The notes: a model not told the origin generated them from the sequence alone. A stretch of DNA of 8,098 nucleotides from an uncultured Clostridia bacterium (GCA_945875045.1 CAMCIX010000059.1:1-8098); one strand, 5' to 3'; shown: positions 1-6,043, numbered from the stretch's first letter. Numbers and translations: made by a program.

Positions 1-51
1 GCGGCTATGAAATTGGATGAAACCATTGAGAATATACGCAAGACAGGCTAA
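1..51 (+). CDS. C-terminal tail of a probable tyrosine-recombinase integrase (partial)
   Basis: Only 16 codons and a TAA stop are present; the 5' part lies outside the window. The tail reads AAMKLDETIENIRKTG. A helical A-x-K-L-D-x-x-I tail is compatible with the C-terminal end of phage/ICE-type tyrosine recombinases, but the fragment is too short to identify by itself and no catalytic residue is visible. The integrase call is an inference from context: about 180 bases downstream lies an isolated 3' end of a tRNA-Gly, the usual attachment site of such enzymes, with paired short direct repeats between them. It could instead be the tail of an unrelated gene. Confidence 0.42.
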   Translation, partial: AAMKLDETIENIRKTG

Positions 52-105
52 TGATTATAGTAAGATTTGCGTTTTTGCTTGGAAATAATCTTTATTTTGA
101 AATTC

Positions 106-125
106 GGGAGCAAACTGGGAGCAAA
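106..125 (+). repeat. Paired 9-bp direct repeat GGGAGCAAA
   Basis: GGGAGCAAA occurs at 106-114 and again at 117-125, an 11-base offset, so both copies face the same side of the helix. They lie between the putative integrase stop and the tRNA fragment. Tyrosine integrases bind short direct repeats (arm-type sites) near att ends, so this is a candidate arm site. That role is inferred. Confidence 0.5.
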
Positions 126-162
126 AATGCAGTTTTAAAGCTCAAATTTTAATCATTCTATC

Positions 163-194
163 TAACAGGTGTCAATATCTCTTGACATCTGTTA
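163..194. promoter_or_regulatory. Inverted repeat overlapping a -35 box (candidate operator)
   Basis: Arms at 163-175 (TAACAGGTGTCAA) and 182-194 (TTGACATCTGTTA) pair at 12 of 13 positions around a 6-base spacer. The right arm contains the TTGACA -35 box of the promoter at 182-210, so a dimeric protein bound here would block RNA polymerase. There is no T-run directly after the stem as a terminator would need, so an operator is more likely. The repressor is not in the window. Confidence 0.55.
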
Positions 195-210
195 ATTTTT
201 AATATATAAT
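182..210 (+). promoter_or_regulatory. Perfect-consensus SigA promoter reading toward the tRNA fragment
   Basis: TTGACA at 182-187 and TATAAT at 205-210 are separated by exactly 17 bases, matching the SigA consensus at every position. A second TATAAT lies at 212-217 without a matching -35 box. Transcription would start near 217-218, cross the tRNA 3' fragment and stop at the terminator at 263-300, giving a transcript of about 80 nt with no coding potential. The promoter lies on the putative element's side of the att junction, so it is not the native promoter of the tRNA. Confidence 0.72.
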
Positions 211-231
211 GTATAATAGGGGGATTTATGC

Positions 232-255
232 GTTTGATTCCCATCACCCGCTCCA
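232..255 (+). other. 3' end of tRNA-Gly: attachment-site (attR-type) remnant
   Basis: The sequence GATTCCCATCACCCGCTCCA (236-255) reads as a tRNA-Gly 3' end: T-loop, 3' half of the T-stem, acceptor strand CACCCGC (complement of the GCGGGTG start common in bacterial tRNA-Gly), discriminator T and encoded CCA. No D-arm or anticodon arm precedes it; the upstream bases are AT-rich promoter sequence, and the T-stem pairs only 4 of 5. It is therefore a tRNA end regenerated or left by site-specific integration, not a functional tRNA. Positions 245-263 also form an imperfect inverted repeat centred on CCA (CAC-C-CGCT / AGCG-A-GTG), which might be the integrase core site. Confidence 0.72.
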
Positions 256-262
256 AGCGAGT

Positions 263-300
263 GCCTCGGTACGCAGACGCGTATCGAGGCTCTTTTTTTT
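263..300 (+). terminator. Intrinsic terminator downstream of the tRNA-Gly end
   Basis: A 12-bp stem (263-274 pairing with 279-290, one G-T wobble) closes an AGAC loop and is followed by TC and eight T residues. It begins 8 bases after the tRNA CCA, where the native terminator of a tRNA-Gly gene is expected, which supports the view that sequence right of the CCA is original chromosome. It would also stop the transcript from the promoter at 182-210. Confidence 0.88.
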
Positions 301-418
301 CGGTTTTTACTCTCGCGCCAAGGCGGCGTTTGTTTTTTGTATTTGCTTTATAATCTCTGTGCTGTCCGCTTGATAACTTAAAACATTTTCAAAGATTATT
401 AAGTAATGCTATGCCCTT

Positions 419-964
419 TTATTGACGGCTTTTACGCGCCGAAAGGCGGTTTTCAAGCTTATCCACCGTTTTACAGGCAAAAATACCGATAAGCACGCCT
501 AAAATAATTCCAGCCAACACATCGGTAGGATAGTGAACGTAAAGGTAAAGCCGCGAAAAGGCGATAGCAACCGCCAGAACCAAAGCGGGTATGCCGAGCC
601 GTTTGTCGCGTATTAAAAGCGCGGTAGCCGCTTCAAAGGAGGCGAGGGTGTGTCCCGAGGGAAAGGAATAATCGGAAAGGCGAGCTACCAAAATTTCAAC
701 ACCCTCGTTAAACTCGTAGGGGCGTATGCGCCCGACAAGATTTTTTAAAATCAGATTGCCGATAATAAGTCCGGTTATAAGCGCAAGTGCTACCGAAAAG
801 CCCGTTTTGCGTGATTTTTTGAAAATTAAAAGCAGTACCGCCGCTATAATCCAGATAATACCGCCGTTTGCAAGGCTTGTTATTAGGGGCATTACCGCGT
901 CGAGAAACGGGCAGGCAAAACGCTCCCGTATAAAATCGAGAATTTTAATTTCAAATTCGTTCAA
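419..964 (-). CDS. PAP2-superfamily membrane phosphatase
   Basis: This is an integral membrane acid phosphatase of the PAP2 type, which removes phosphate from lipid phosphates or pyrophosphates (for example undecaprenyl pyrophosphate or phosphatidylglycerol phosphate). The substrate cannot be told from sequence. All three signature motifs are present: K74-x6-R81-P82, PSGH at 102-105, and S137-R138-x5-H144-x3-D148. Several hydrophobic segments fit a small six-helix protein. I chose a TTG start at 964, giving 181 residues, because GGACAG (971-976) lies just upstream and the protein then begins LNEFEIKILDFI, as relatives do. The ATG at 1042 would overlap the preceding gene by 62 bases and add a basic, unconserved-looking leader. 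The start lies 16 bases after the yfbR stop, so the two genes form an operon. No clear terminator follows. Confidence 0.88.
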   Translation of the reverse strand: MNEFEIKILDFIRERFACPFLDAVMPLITSLANGGIIWIIAAVLLLIFKKSRKTGFSVALALITGLIIGNLILKNLVGRIRPYEFNEGVEILVARLSDYSFPSGHTLASFEAATALLIRDKRLGIPALVLAVAIAFSRLYLYVHYPTDVLAGIILGVLIGIFACKTVDKLENRLSARKSRQ

Positions 965-980
965 AATAATCTGTCCTTTT

Positions 981-1565
981 TTACGGCTGTATTTCCTTTT
1001 GCTCGTCGAGCGAAAGATAAAAGCTCGGGATAAATTCTTCAATAAATATATCCGCCTCGGGGCAGTTCAGGGAAGAAATGCCCTCCCTTATAGTCTTTTC
1101 CGCCACCTCAAATTCACGGTTGCCCATTTTAAGCTCCTCTATGCACTTAATAAGGGCGGAAAGCTTATCCGCCGCCTTAATAAGTCGCTTTGCTTCGGGG
1201 TCGGGATTAAAAATAGGCTCAAAGTCCTCCTTAAAATCGTTAGGGAGCATATTTATAAGGCTGTCGCCCGCCGACGACTCAATCTGCTTGTAGGCGGACT
1301 TAATTTCTTCGTTGTAATACTTTATGGGGGTCGGCATATCTCCCGTAATAATCTCGGTCGAATCGTGGTACATAGCCGCCGCGGCAATTTTGCAGGGGTC
1401 TACGCTCCCGCCTAACCGCTTATTGCTTATAATCGCAAGTGCGTGGGCAATTTGCGAAGTTTCAAGGGAATGCTCACTTAAATTTTCCCTGCGGGTGTTG
1501 CGCATAAGTCCCCAACGGTAAATGTTTTTCATTCGCGACATCATCGCATAAAAATGATTATACAA
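981..1565 (-). CDS. yfbR: YfbR-family HD-domain 5'-deoxynucleotidase
   Basis: It removes the 5' phosphate from deoxyribonucleoside monophosphates in the cytoplasm, as E. coli YfbR does, and so helps tune dNMP pools. The 194-residue protein aligns along its length with my recollection of E. coli YfbR, including RWGLMRN and SEHSLETSQIAHALAII near the N-terminus, MYHDSTEIITGDMPTP in the middle and PSFYLSLDE near the C-terminus. Metal and catalytic residues are at equivalent places: R17, H32, H67-D68, E71, D76 and D133. The most upstream in-frame start is GTG at 1574, but that codon lies inside the Shine-Dalgarno sequence AAAGGATGTGA (1571-1581). TTG at 1565 sits 5 bases after it and gives an N-terminus collinear with E. 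coli YfbR. First gene of an operon with the PAP2 phosphatase; its promoter is at 1589-1616. Confidence 0.92.
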   Translation of the reverse strand: MYNHFYAMMSRMKNIYRWGLMRNTRRENLSEHSLETSQIAHALAIISNKRLGGSVDPCKIAAAAMYHDSTEIITGDMPTPIKYYNEEIKSAYKQIESSAGDSLINMLPNDFKEDFEPIFNPDPEAKRLIKAADKLSALIKCIEELKMGNREFEVAEKTIREGISSLNCPEADIFIEEFIPSFYLSLDEQKEIQP

Positions 1566-1582
1566 AATTTTCACATCCTTTA

Positions 1583-1611
1583 TTGAATATTATATCATTT
1601 ACTGTTATAAT
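1583..1611 (+). promoter_or_regulatory. SigA promoter for the yfhO-family gene
   Basis: TTGAAT (1583-1588), a 17-base spacer and TATAAT (1606-1611), with TG at 1603-1604 giving an extended -10. Predicted start is near 1618, leaving a leader of about 28 bases with an AAAGGATTGG ribosome binding site at 1631-1640. It overlaps the opposite promoter over almost its whole length. Confidence 0.72.
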
Positions 1612-1616
1612 ATCAA
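1589..1616 (-). promoter_or_regulatory. SigA promoter for the yfbR-PAP2 operon
   Basis: On the minus strand TTGATA (1616-1611), a 16-base spacer and TATAAT (1594-1589), with TGA just before the -10 giving an extended -10. Predicted start is near 1582, so the yfbR leader is only about 15-20 bases and is almost entirely Shine-Dalgarno sequence. Confidence 0.7.
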
Positions 1617-1645
1617 TATACAAATTTTAAAAAGGATTGGATTAG

Positions 1646-4276
1646 ATGGGATTTTCTAACCTTAAGCATACGGCGCTGAGACCGCAAAAGGAAAAATACC
1701 TTTCAACCTTTATAATCGCGCTTGTTACCGCGGCGGCGCTTTTTGTGCCGTATATGATTATGGGAGAGGGCTATTTCACCTTTTACGGCGATTTTAACGT
1801 ACAGCAGATCCCCTTTTATCAGCAGTGCCACAAGGCGGTGCGCGAGGGTAATATTTTCTGGAGCTGGACTACCGATTTGGGGGCTAATTTTATCGGCTCC
1901 TACAGCTTTTATCTGTTAGGAAGTCCCTTTTTCTGGCTTACGATACCATTTCCTAATTGGATGGTGCCCTACCTTATGGGGCCTCTGCTTATACTCAAAT
2001 TCGCCTGTGCGGCGTTTACCGCCTACTGCTATATAAGACGGTTTACACGCACCCCTCAGGCGGCGCGGTTAGGGGGACTTCTCTACGCCTTTTCGGGTTT
2101 TTCGGTTTATAATATTTTCTTTAATCATTTTCATGAGGCTATAATTGTTTTCCCGCTTCTGCTTCTATCCCTTGAGCTGTTAATCACCGAAAACCGCCGC
2201 TTTGTCTTTGCGCTTACGGTGGCTCTGTGCGCGGTTGTTAACTATTTCTTCTTCTTCGGAATGGTTGTCTTTACGGTTATTTATTTCTTCGTTCGCCTTT
2301 TCTCGGGTGCGATAAGGGTGAAAATTTCCCGCTTTTTCGTGCTGGCGTTCGAGGCTGTGCTTGGGCTGTGCCTTGCCGCGTTTTTGCTGTTGCCGAGTAT
2401 ACTTGCAATTATAGGCAACGACCGTGTTTCGGAAATACTGCTCGGCTGGAACGCGATTATGTACGGCAAGGAGCAGATTTACGGCAACATTTTGGAATGC
2501 TTCTTCTTCCCGCCCGATATTCCCGCGCGCCCCGTGTTTTTCCCGGGTGCAAATGTCAAGTGGTCGTCCTTGGGCGGTTGGCTGCCGCTTTTCAGTATGG
2601 TGGGCGTTTTCGTATGGTTCTCACAGCGCAAAAACCATTGGATTAAGCGCGTAATGGGCATTTCGGTATTTATGGCGCTTGTTCCTATTCTAAACAGCGC
2701 GTTTTATGCCTTTAACACCTCCTACTACGCCCGCTGGTTCTATATGCCCATTCTTATGATGTGCCTTGCCACCGTTTCTCTTACCGAGGACAGCAGGGTT
2801 GATTGGTCGGTCGGCTACAAATGGGTTTTGGGAATTACAATAGCGGTCTCCCTTGTAATAGGCTTTTTCCCGCAGGAGAACAGCGATAAGGACGGACTTA
2901 TCTTCGGGCTTTACTCTAGGAGCGAGGACGGTATGTATGTCTTCCGCTTCTGGGTGACCTGCGCTATCGCGATTTTGAGCCTTGTAATACTCGGTATGCT
3001 GTTAAAGCTTTTAAAAAACGACCGAAACGCTTTTTACAGGGGCGCGGTCGCCTGCGTGTGCATTATTTCGGCGGTTTACGGTAATTTCTTTATAGCCTGC
3101 GGTCGCTCCCACTCCTATGAAGTCAAGGAGGTTATGATAGATCAGCTTATCGAGGGCGAGGTTGACTTAGAGGACGACGGCAATTTCCGTGTGGATGTTT
3201 ACGACGGGGTGGATAATACCTCTATGTATTTAGGATTACCGGGTATTAACGCCTTTCATTCGGTGGTACCTGCGTCTATTATGAGCTTTTACGATTATAT
3301 CGGGGTTGAGCGCAGCGTCGGAAGTCGCCCCGATGTTGAACAGGCGGCGATACGTCCCCTTTTATCGGTGAAATATCTTTTAAACCGCAAGGGCGAGGAC
3401 GCCGATAAATTTGTAGACGAGGAGGGCGAAACCCTTATGCCCGACTACGAATATGTAAAAACAAGCGGAGGCTATTATATTTACGAAAACGAAAATTATA
3501 TACCCTACGGCTTTTCGTATAACTATTATATGAGCTACGAGTTCTGCGATTCCTATTCAAAGTCCGACCGCGCACAGCTTATGCTAAAGGCGATTCTTCT
3601 TACCGACGAGCAAATCGAAAAATACGGCGGCTTGCTTGATAATATAGAGGATTTGGAGCTTCCTCCATACTATATTGACGAGGAAAGCACAACCCTTTCC
3701 CTTACAGACGCGGCGATGGCTTACGACTGCGGGCAATTAAAGAAGACCTCCGCCGATTCCTTTAAAACCGACAATTACGGCTTCACCGCAAGGGTTACGC
3801 GCGACAGGGAAAACCTTGTCTTCTTCTCGGTGCCTTACGATAAGGGCTGGACCGCCTATGTTAACGGCAGGGAGGTTGAAATCGAAAAGGTTAACGCGGG
3901 CTTTATGGCGGTAAAGGTCGGCGCGGGCATAAGCGAAATCCGCTTTGAATACCGCACGCCGGGGCTTGTTTACGGGCTTATGATAACGGGCGGCGCTTGC
4001 GCTTTACTGCTTTTATATATCCTTATTTTCAGTATTTACAAAAGGCACAGCTCGCCGGATAATTACTATCCCGAGGGCGACGAGCTTATAAGAAAATGGC
4101 GCGAGCAGGACAGGGAGGACGCCCTTAAAATACTTTCCGAGCGTTTCCCCGAAAATATAAAGGAAAGCATACTTGACGATAGCACGGATATTGACATTCC
4201 GCACATTGAGAGCGGCTTTGACGGCGGCTTTAAAATAGATTCGGATATACTTGACGACGGTGAAAATGACCTTTAG
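1646..4276 (+). CDS. yfhO: YfhO-family multi-pass membrane protein (GT-C-like)
   Basis: This 876-residue protein belongs to the YfhO family of large membrane proteins with a GT-C glycosyltransferase-like fold. In Bacillus and related Firmicutes, YfhO works with a lipid-sugar synthase and a flippase to add sugars to lipoteichoic acid outside the membrane; neither partner is in this window, so the substrate here is unknown. Helix 1 spans about 19-39, followed by YGDFNVQQIPF (47-57), with D49 in the position of the GT-C catalytic acid. Roughly a dozen hydrophobic segments continue to about residue 490. An extracellular domain follows, with the family motifs LLSVKYLL (about 572-579) and YDKGWTAYVNG (about 731-741). 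A last helix spans about 778-797. After it comes an unusually acidic cytoplasmic tail of about 79 residues, ending DDGENDL. ATG start, 9 bases after GGA. Monocistronic and divergent from yfbR. Confidence 0.88.
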   Translation: MGFSNLKHTALRPQKEKYLSTFIIALVTAAALFVPYMIMGEGYFTFYGDFNVQQIPFYQQCHKAVREGNIFWSWTTDLGANFIGSYSFYLLGSPFFWLTIPFPNWMVPYLMGPLLILKFACAAFTAYCYIRRFTRTPQAARLGGLLYAFSGFSVYNIFFNHFHEAIIVFPLLLLSLELLITENRRFVFALTVALCAVVNYFFFFGMVVFTVIYFFVRLFSGAIRVKISRFFVLAFEAVLGLCLAAFLLLPSILAIIGNDRVSEILLGWNAIMYGKEQIYGNILECFFFPPDIPARPVFFPGANVKWSSLGGWLPLFSMVGVFVWFSQRKNHWIKRVMGISVFMALVPILNSAFYAFNTSYYARWFYMPILMMCLATVSLTEDSRVDWSVGYKWVLGITIAVSLVIGFFPQENSDKDGLIFGLYSRSEDGMYVFRFWVTCAIAILSLVILGMLLKLLKNDRNAFYRGAVACVCIISAVYGNFFIACGRSHSYEVKEVMIDQLIEGEVDLEDDGNFRVDVYDGVDNTSMYLGLPGINAFHSVVPASIMSFYDYIGVERSVGSRPDVEQAAIRPLLSVKYLLNRKGEDADKFVDEEGETLMPDYEYVKTSGGYYIYENENYIPYGFSYNYYMSYEFCDSYSKSDRAQLMLKAILLTDEQIEKYGGLLDNIEDLELPPYYIDEESTTLSLTDAAMAYDCGQLKKTSADSFKTDNYGFTARVTRDRENLVFFSVPYDKGWTAYVNGREVEIEKVNAGFMAVKVGAGISEIRFEYRTPGLVYGLMITGGACALLLLYILIFSIYKRHSSPDNYYPEGDELIRKWREQDREDALKILSERFPENIKESILDDSTDIDIPHIESGFDGGFKIDSDILDDGENDL

Positions 4277-4281
4277 CCCTA

Positions 4282-4316
4282 ATTTGCCGCTTATTTATCA
4301 TAAATGGGCGGCAAAT
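4282..4316. terminator. Long hairpin after yfhO (atypical terminator)
   Basis: Positions 4282-4297 pair with 4301-4316 as a 16-bp stem (two internal T-G wobbles) with a TCA triloop. It starts 5 bases after the yfhO stop, in a convergent gap. Neither side has the T-run of a standard intrinsic terminator; the plus-strand flank is AAAAG. A short T5 tract at 4340-4344 follows a weak 4-bp stem. It may terminate by another route or protect the 3' end of the mRNA. Confidence 0.55.
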
Positions 4317-4366
4317 AAAAGAGGCTGTAAAAAACACAGTTTTTGAGATGACGCTTAAAGATGTTT

Positions 4367-4449
4367 CGTAGGGCAGGGGCTTGCTCCTGCCGTTTTAGAC
4401 ATTAGATATTAGACGGTAGACTGCGGCAGGCATAAATGCCTTCCCTACG
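4367..4449. repeat. Composite palindromic repeat, unit A
   Basis: Bounded by CGTAGGG (4367-4373) and CCCTACG (4443-4449), which are inverted copies of each other. Inside are a left hairpin (4372-4380 pairing with 4383-4391, GGCAGGGGC / GCTCCTGCC with one wobble), the 21-bp core at 4394-4414, and a right hairpin (GGCAT / ATGCC, 4429-4440) that looks degenerate on its left side. No open reading frame. Layout resembles REP/BIME-type extragenic palindromes or a very small non-autonomous element. Confidence 0.7.
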
Positions 4450-4512
4450 TTAAAAAGGATAATGTAGGGAACGGATTTATCCGTTCCGCAATTTAGACAT
4501 TAGATATTAGAC
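4394..4512 (+). repeat. Identical 21-bp direct repeat, two copies
   Basis: The same 21 bases occur at 4394-4414 and 4492-4512, starting with TTTAGACATTAG and ending ATTAGAC. Each copy is itself built from three TTAGA heptads (TTAGACA, TTAGATA, TTAGAC). The copies are 98 bases apart, and each is the core between two hairpins in units A and B. Confidence 0.9.
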
Positions 4513-4541
4513 AAGGGCGGGAGACAAGCCCCCGCCCTACG
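4464..4541. repeat. Composite palindromic repeat, unit B
   Basis: Begins GTAGGG (4464-4469) and ends CCCTACG (4535-4541). The left hairpin is a perfect 9-bp stem (GGAACGGAT 4468-4476 with ATCCGTTCC 4479-4487). The right hairpin pairs AGGGCGGG (4514-4521) with CCCGCCCT (4531-4538). The hairpin sequences differ fully from unit A, but the order hairpin-core-hairpin and the termini are the same. Fourteen AT-rich bases separate the units. It also lies just past the stop of the histidine kinase gene. Confidence 0.72.
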
Positions 4542-4558
4542 TTTGAAAATTTAAGTTT

Positions 4559-6043
4559 TTATTCCTCGGCGTTAAGCTCTGCTTTATCAACCTCAAACCA
4601 GAAGCAGACCCCGAAATCGGTGTTGTAAACGCCGCATTTTTTTTCGTGCAGCTTCATTATTGCCGAGACGATTGAAAGCCCGAGACCGAAGCGGGAGCTG
4701 TCCCGCTTGTGGGACTTGTCGCCTCTGAAAAAGCTCTGCCAAATCTGCGGCATTGTTTCCTCATCAACGTGACTGCCCGTGTTAATGACCGAAATACGCA
4801 CCGTATCGTCCGTAACAAGGCTTTCGGTCCAGACCTTTCCGCCGTCGGGGGTGTGGGCGGCGGCGTTTTCAAGATACGCCTTTAAAACCTGCTCGATTTG
4901 AAGCGGGTCGGCGAAAACATCGGTGCCAAACGGCACCTTATTTTCGGTCTCGATATCCTTGCTAGCAAAAATGCGGGAAAGGCAATCCGCGCAAAGAGCA
5001 GAAATATCAAAGCTTTCCCGACTTAGCGGAATCTGCCCCGATTCATAGCGCGAAAGCTCCAAAATGCTAAGCACCAAACGGTTCATTCGGCGGCTTTCGT
5101 CGATAATTGTGTTGCAGTATTCCTCCTTGGATTCGGGGCTTACGTTAAGCTTAAGTCCCTCGGCGTAGCCGCTTATAATCGAAATCGGGGTTTTAAGCTC
5201 GTGGGAAACGTTGGCGACAAAGCCGCGCCGCATACCGTCTAATTGACGTTCAAGCTCAATGTCCGAGCGGAGCCTCGCGTTGGTCTCCTTTAAATCGGTA
5301 AGCGCCGTATTAAGGGAGGAGGACAGCTCGTTTACCGACGCCGCTAATTGACCTATTTCATCACTTCGGTTAACGCTTAGCTTACGACTGAAATCAAGCT
5401 TTGCCATATCCCGCGTAATCTCGTTCATTTCGGCAATCGGGCGGGAAAATTTCCGCGCGAAATTAAGCACCCATAAAACCGAAAGCAAAAAGCATACTAC
5501 CGAGATAATGACTATAAACTCGTTGGCAATCGCCGCCGAATTTGCAATAAGCTGTTTTTGAACCCTTACCTCGGCGTAAATATCCTCCGAAATTTGCTTT
5601 GTGCAGAGAAGGTACTCGTTGTTGTCAAATCTGCGGACGGCGGTTTTAAAGATTATTCCGTCCGAAAGCCGCTCTTCCTTTATCGGCTCAAGCTCCTCGT
5701 GGGTCATAATAAACTTATCGTTTTTAAGGGAGAAGTAATCCATCATCTGACTGCCGTGGGTGGTGTACAGAATACGCCCCGACGTATTATAAATTTCCAC
5801 GTCGAAATTATATTTTTCATTAATATCCGAAAGCGCCTTTACCACCGTCGCGGAATCCTTAATATTAAGCTCGCTTACCGCGCAAACCTGCTCCTTAAGG
5901 GCGTTTTTTTGCTTCAGGCTGAAAAACCGCACTAAAAAGCCTACGTTTGAAAGACAGAGCACCAGCACAAACGCCGCGAATACCGCCGCGATACGGATAA
6001 AGATATTAAACCAAAGCTTGTTTTTAAGCTCCTTAAATTTCAA
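4559..6043 (-). CDS. Membrane sensor histidine kinase
   Basis: Sensor of a two-component system; it autophosphorylates on histidine and passes phosphate to the regulator encoded just upstream. Using the TTG start at 6043 gives 494 residues. Segments in order: membrane helix (about 14-36), external sensor domain (about 42-173), second helix (about 175-195), HAMP linker (about 196-250), HisKA with H281 in NVSHELKTP, and an ATPase domain with N-box N393 (LENAAAHTPDGG), a G1-like box INTGSHVDEE (420-429), FF at 438-439 and G2 box GLGLS (453-457). The G1 box lacks the usual DxGxG pattern; this variant also occurs in VanS/VncS-like kinases that I consider active. TTG at 6043 lies inside the regulator's last codons (11-base overlap) after a weak GGGG, so translation is probably coupled. 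The ATG at 6097 would overlap the regulator by 65 bases and is less likely. The signal sensed is unknown. Confidence 0.9.
   Translation of the reverse strand: MKFKELKNKLWFNIFIRIAAVFAAFVLVLCLSNVGFLVRFFSLKQKNALKEQVCAVSELNIKDSATVVKALSDINEKYNFDVEIYNTSGRILYTTHGSQMMDYFSLKNDKFIMTHEELEPIKEERLSDGIIFKTAVRRFDNNEYLLCTKQISEDIYAEVRVQKQLIANSAAIANEFIVIISVVCFLLSVLWVLNFARKFSRPIAEMNEITRDMAKLDFSRKLSVNRSDEIGQLAASVNELSSSLNTALTDLKETNARLRSDIELERQLDGMRRGFVANVSHELKTPISIISGYAEGLKLNVSPESKEEYCNTIIDESRRMNRLVLSILELSRYESGQIPLSRESFDISALCADCLSRIFASKDIETENKVPFGTDVFADPLQIEQVLKAYLENAAAHTPDGGKVWTESLVTDDTVRISVINTGSHVDEETMPQIWQSFFRGDKSHKRDSSRFGLGLSIVSAIMKLHEKKCGVYNTDFGVCFWFEVDKAELNAEE

Noticed and set aside
180..255. A complete tRNA gene
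   Set aside because: Only the T-loop, 3' acceptor strand and CCA are present; no D-arm, anticodon arm or 5' acceptor strand can be found upstream.
301..418. Possible RNA gene or terminator for the PAP2 operon
   Set aside because: Only a 4-bp CGCC/GGCG stem without a T-run on the relevant strand, plus AT-rich sequence; no supported feature.
965..1042. Upstream ATG extension of the PAP2 gene
   Set aside because: It overlaps the yfbR coding end by 62 bases, encodes an unconserved-looking basic leader, and the TTG at 964 has a better placed ribosome binding site.
726..1415. Plus-strand open frame of 229 codons
   Set aside because: It lies antisense to the well-supported PAP2 and yfbR genes, has no recognisable motif and no good ribosome binding site; a shadow frame.
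4325..4344. Intrinsic terminator (CTGT / ACAG stem followed by TTTTT)
   Set aside because: The stem is only 4 bp and AT-flanked; too weak to call alone.
4367..4541. CRISPR array
   Set aside because: Only two 21-bp repeats, with self-complementary hairpins rather than unique spacers between them, and no cas genes.
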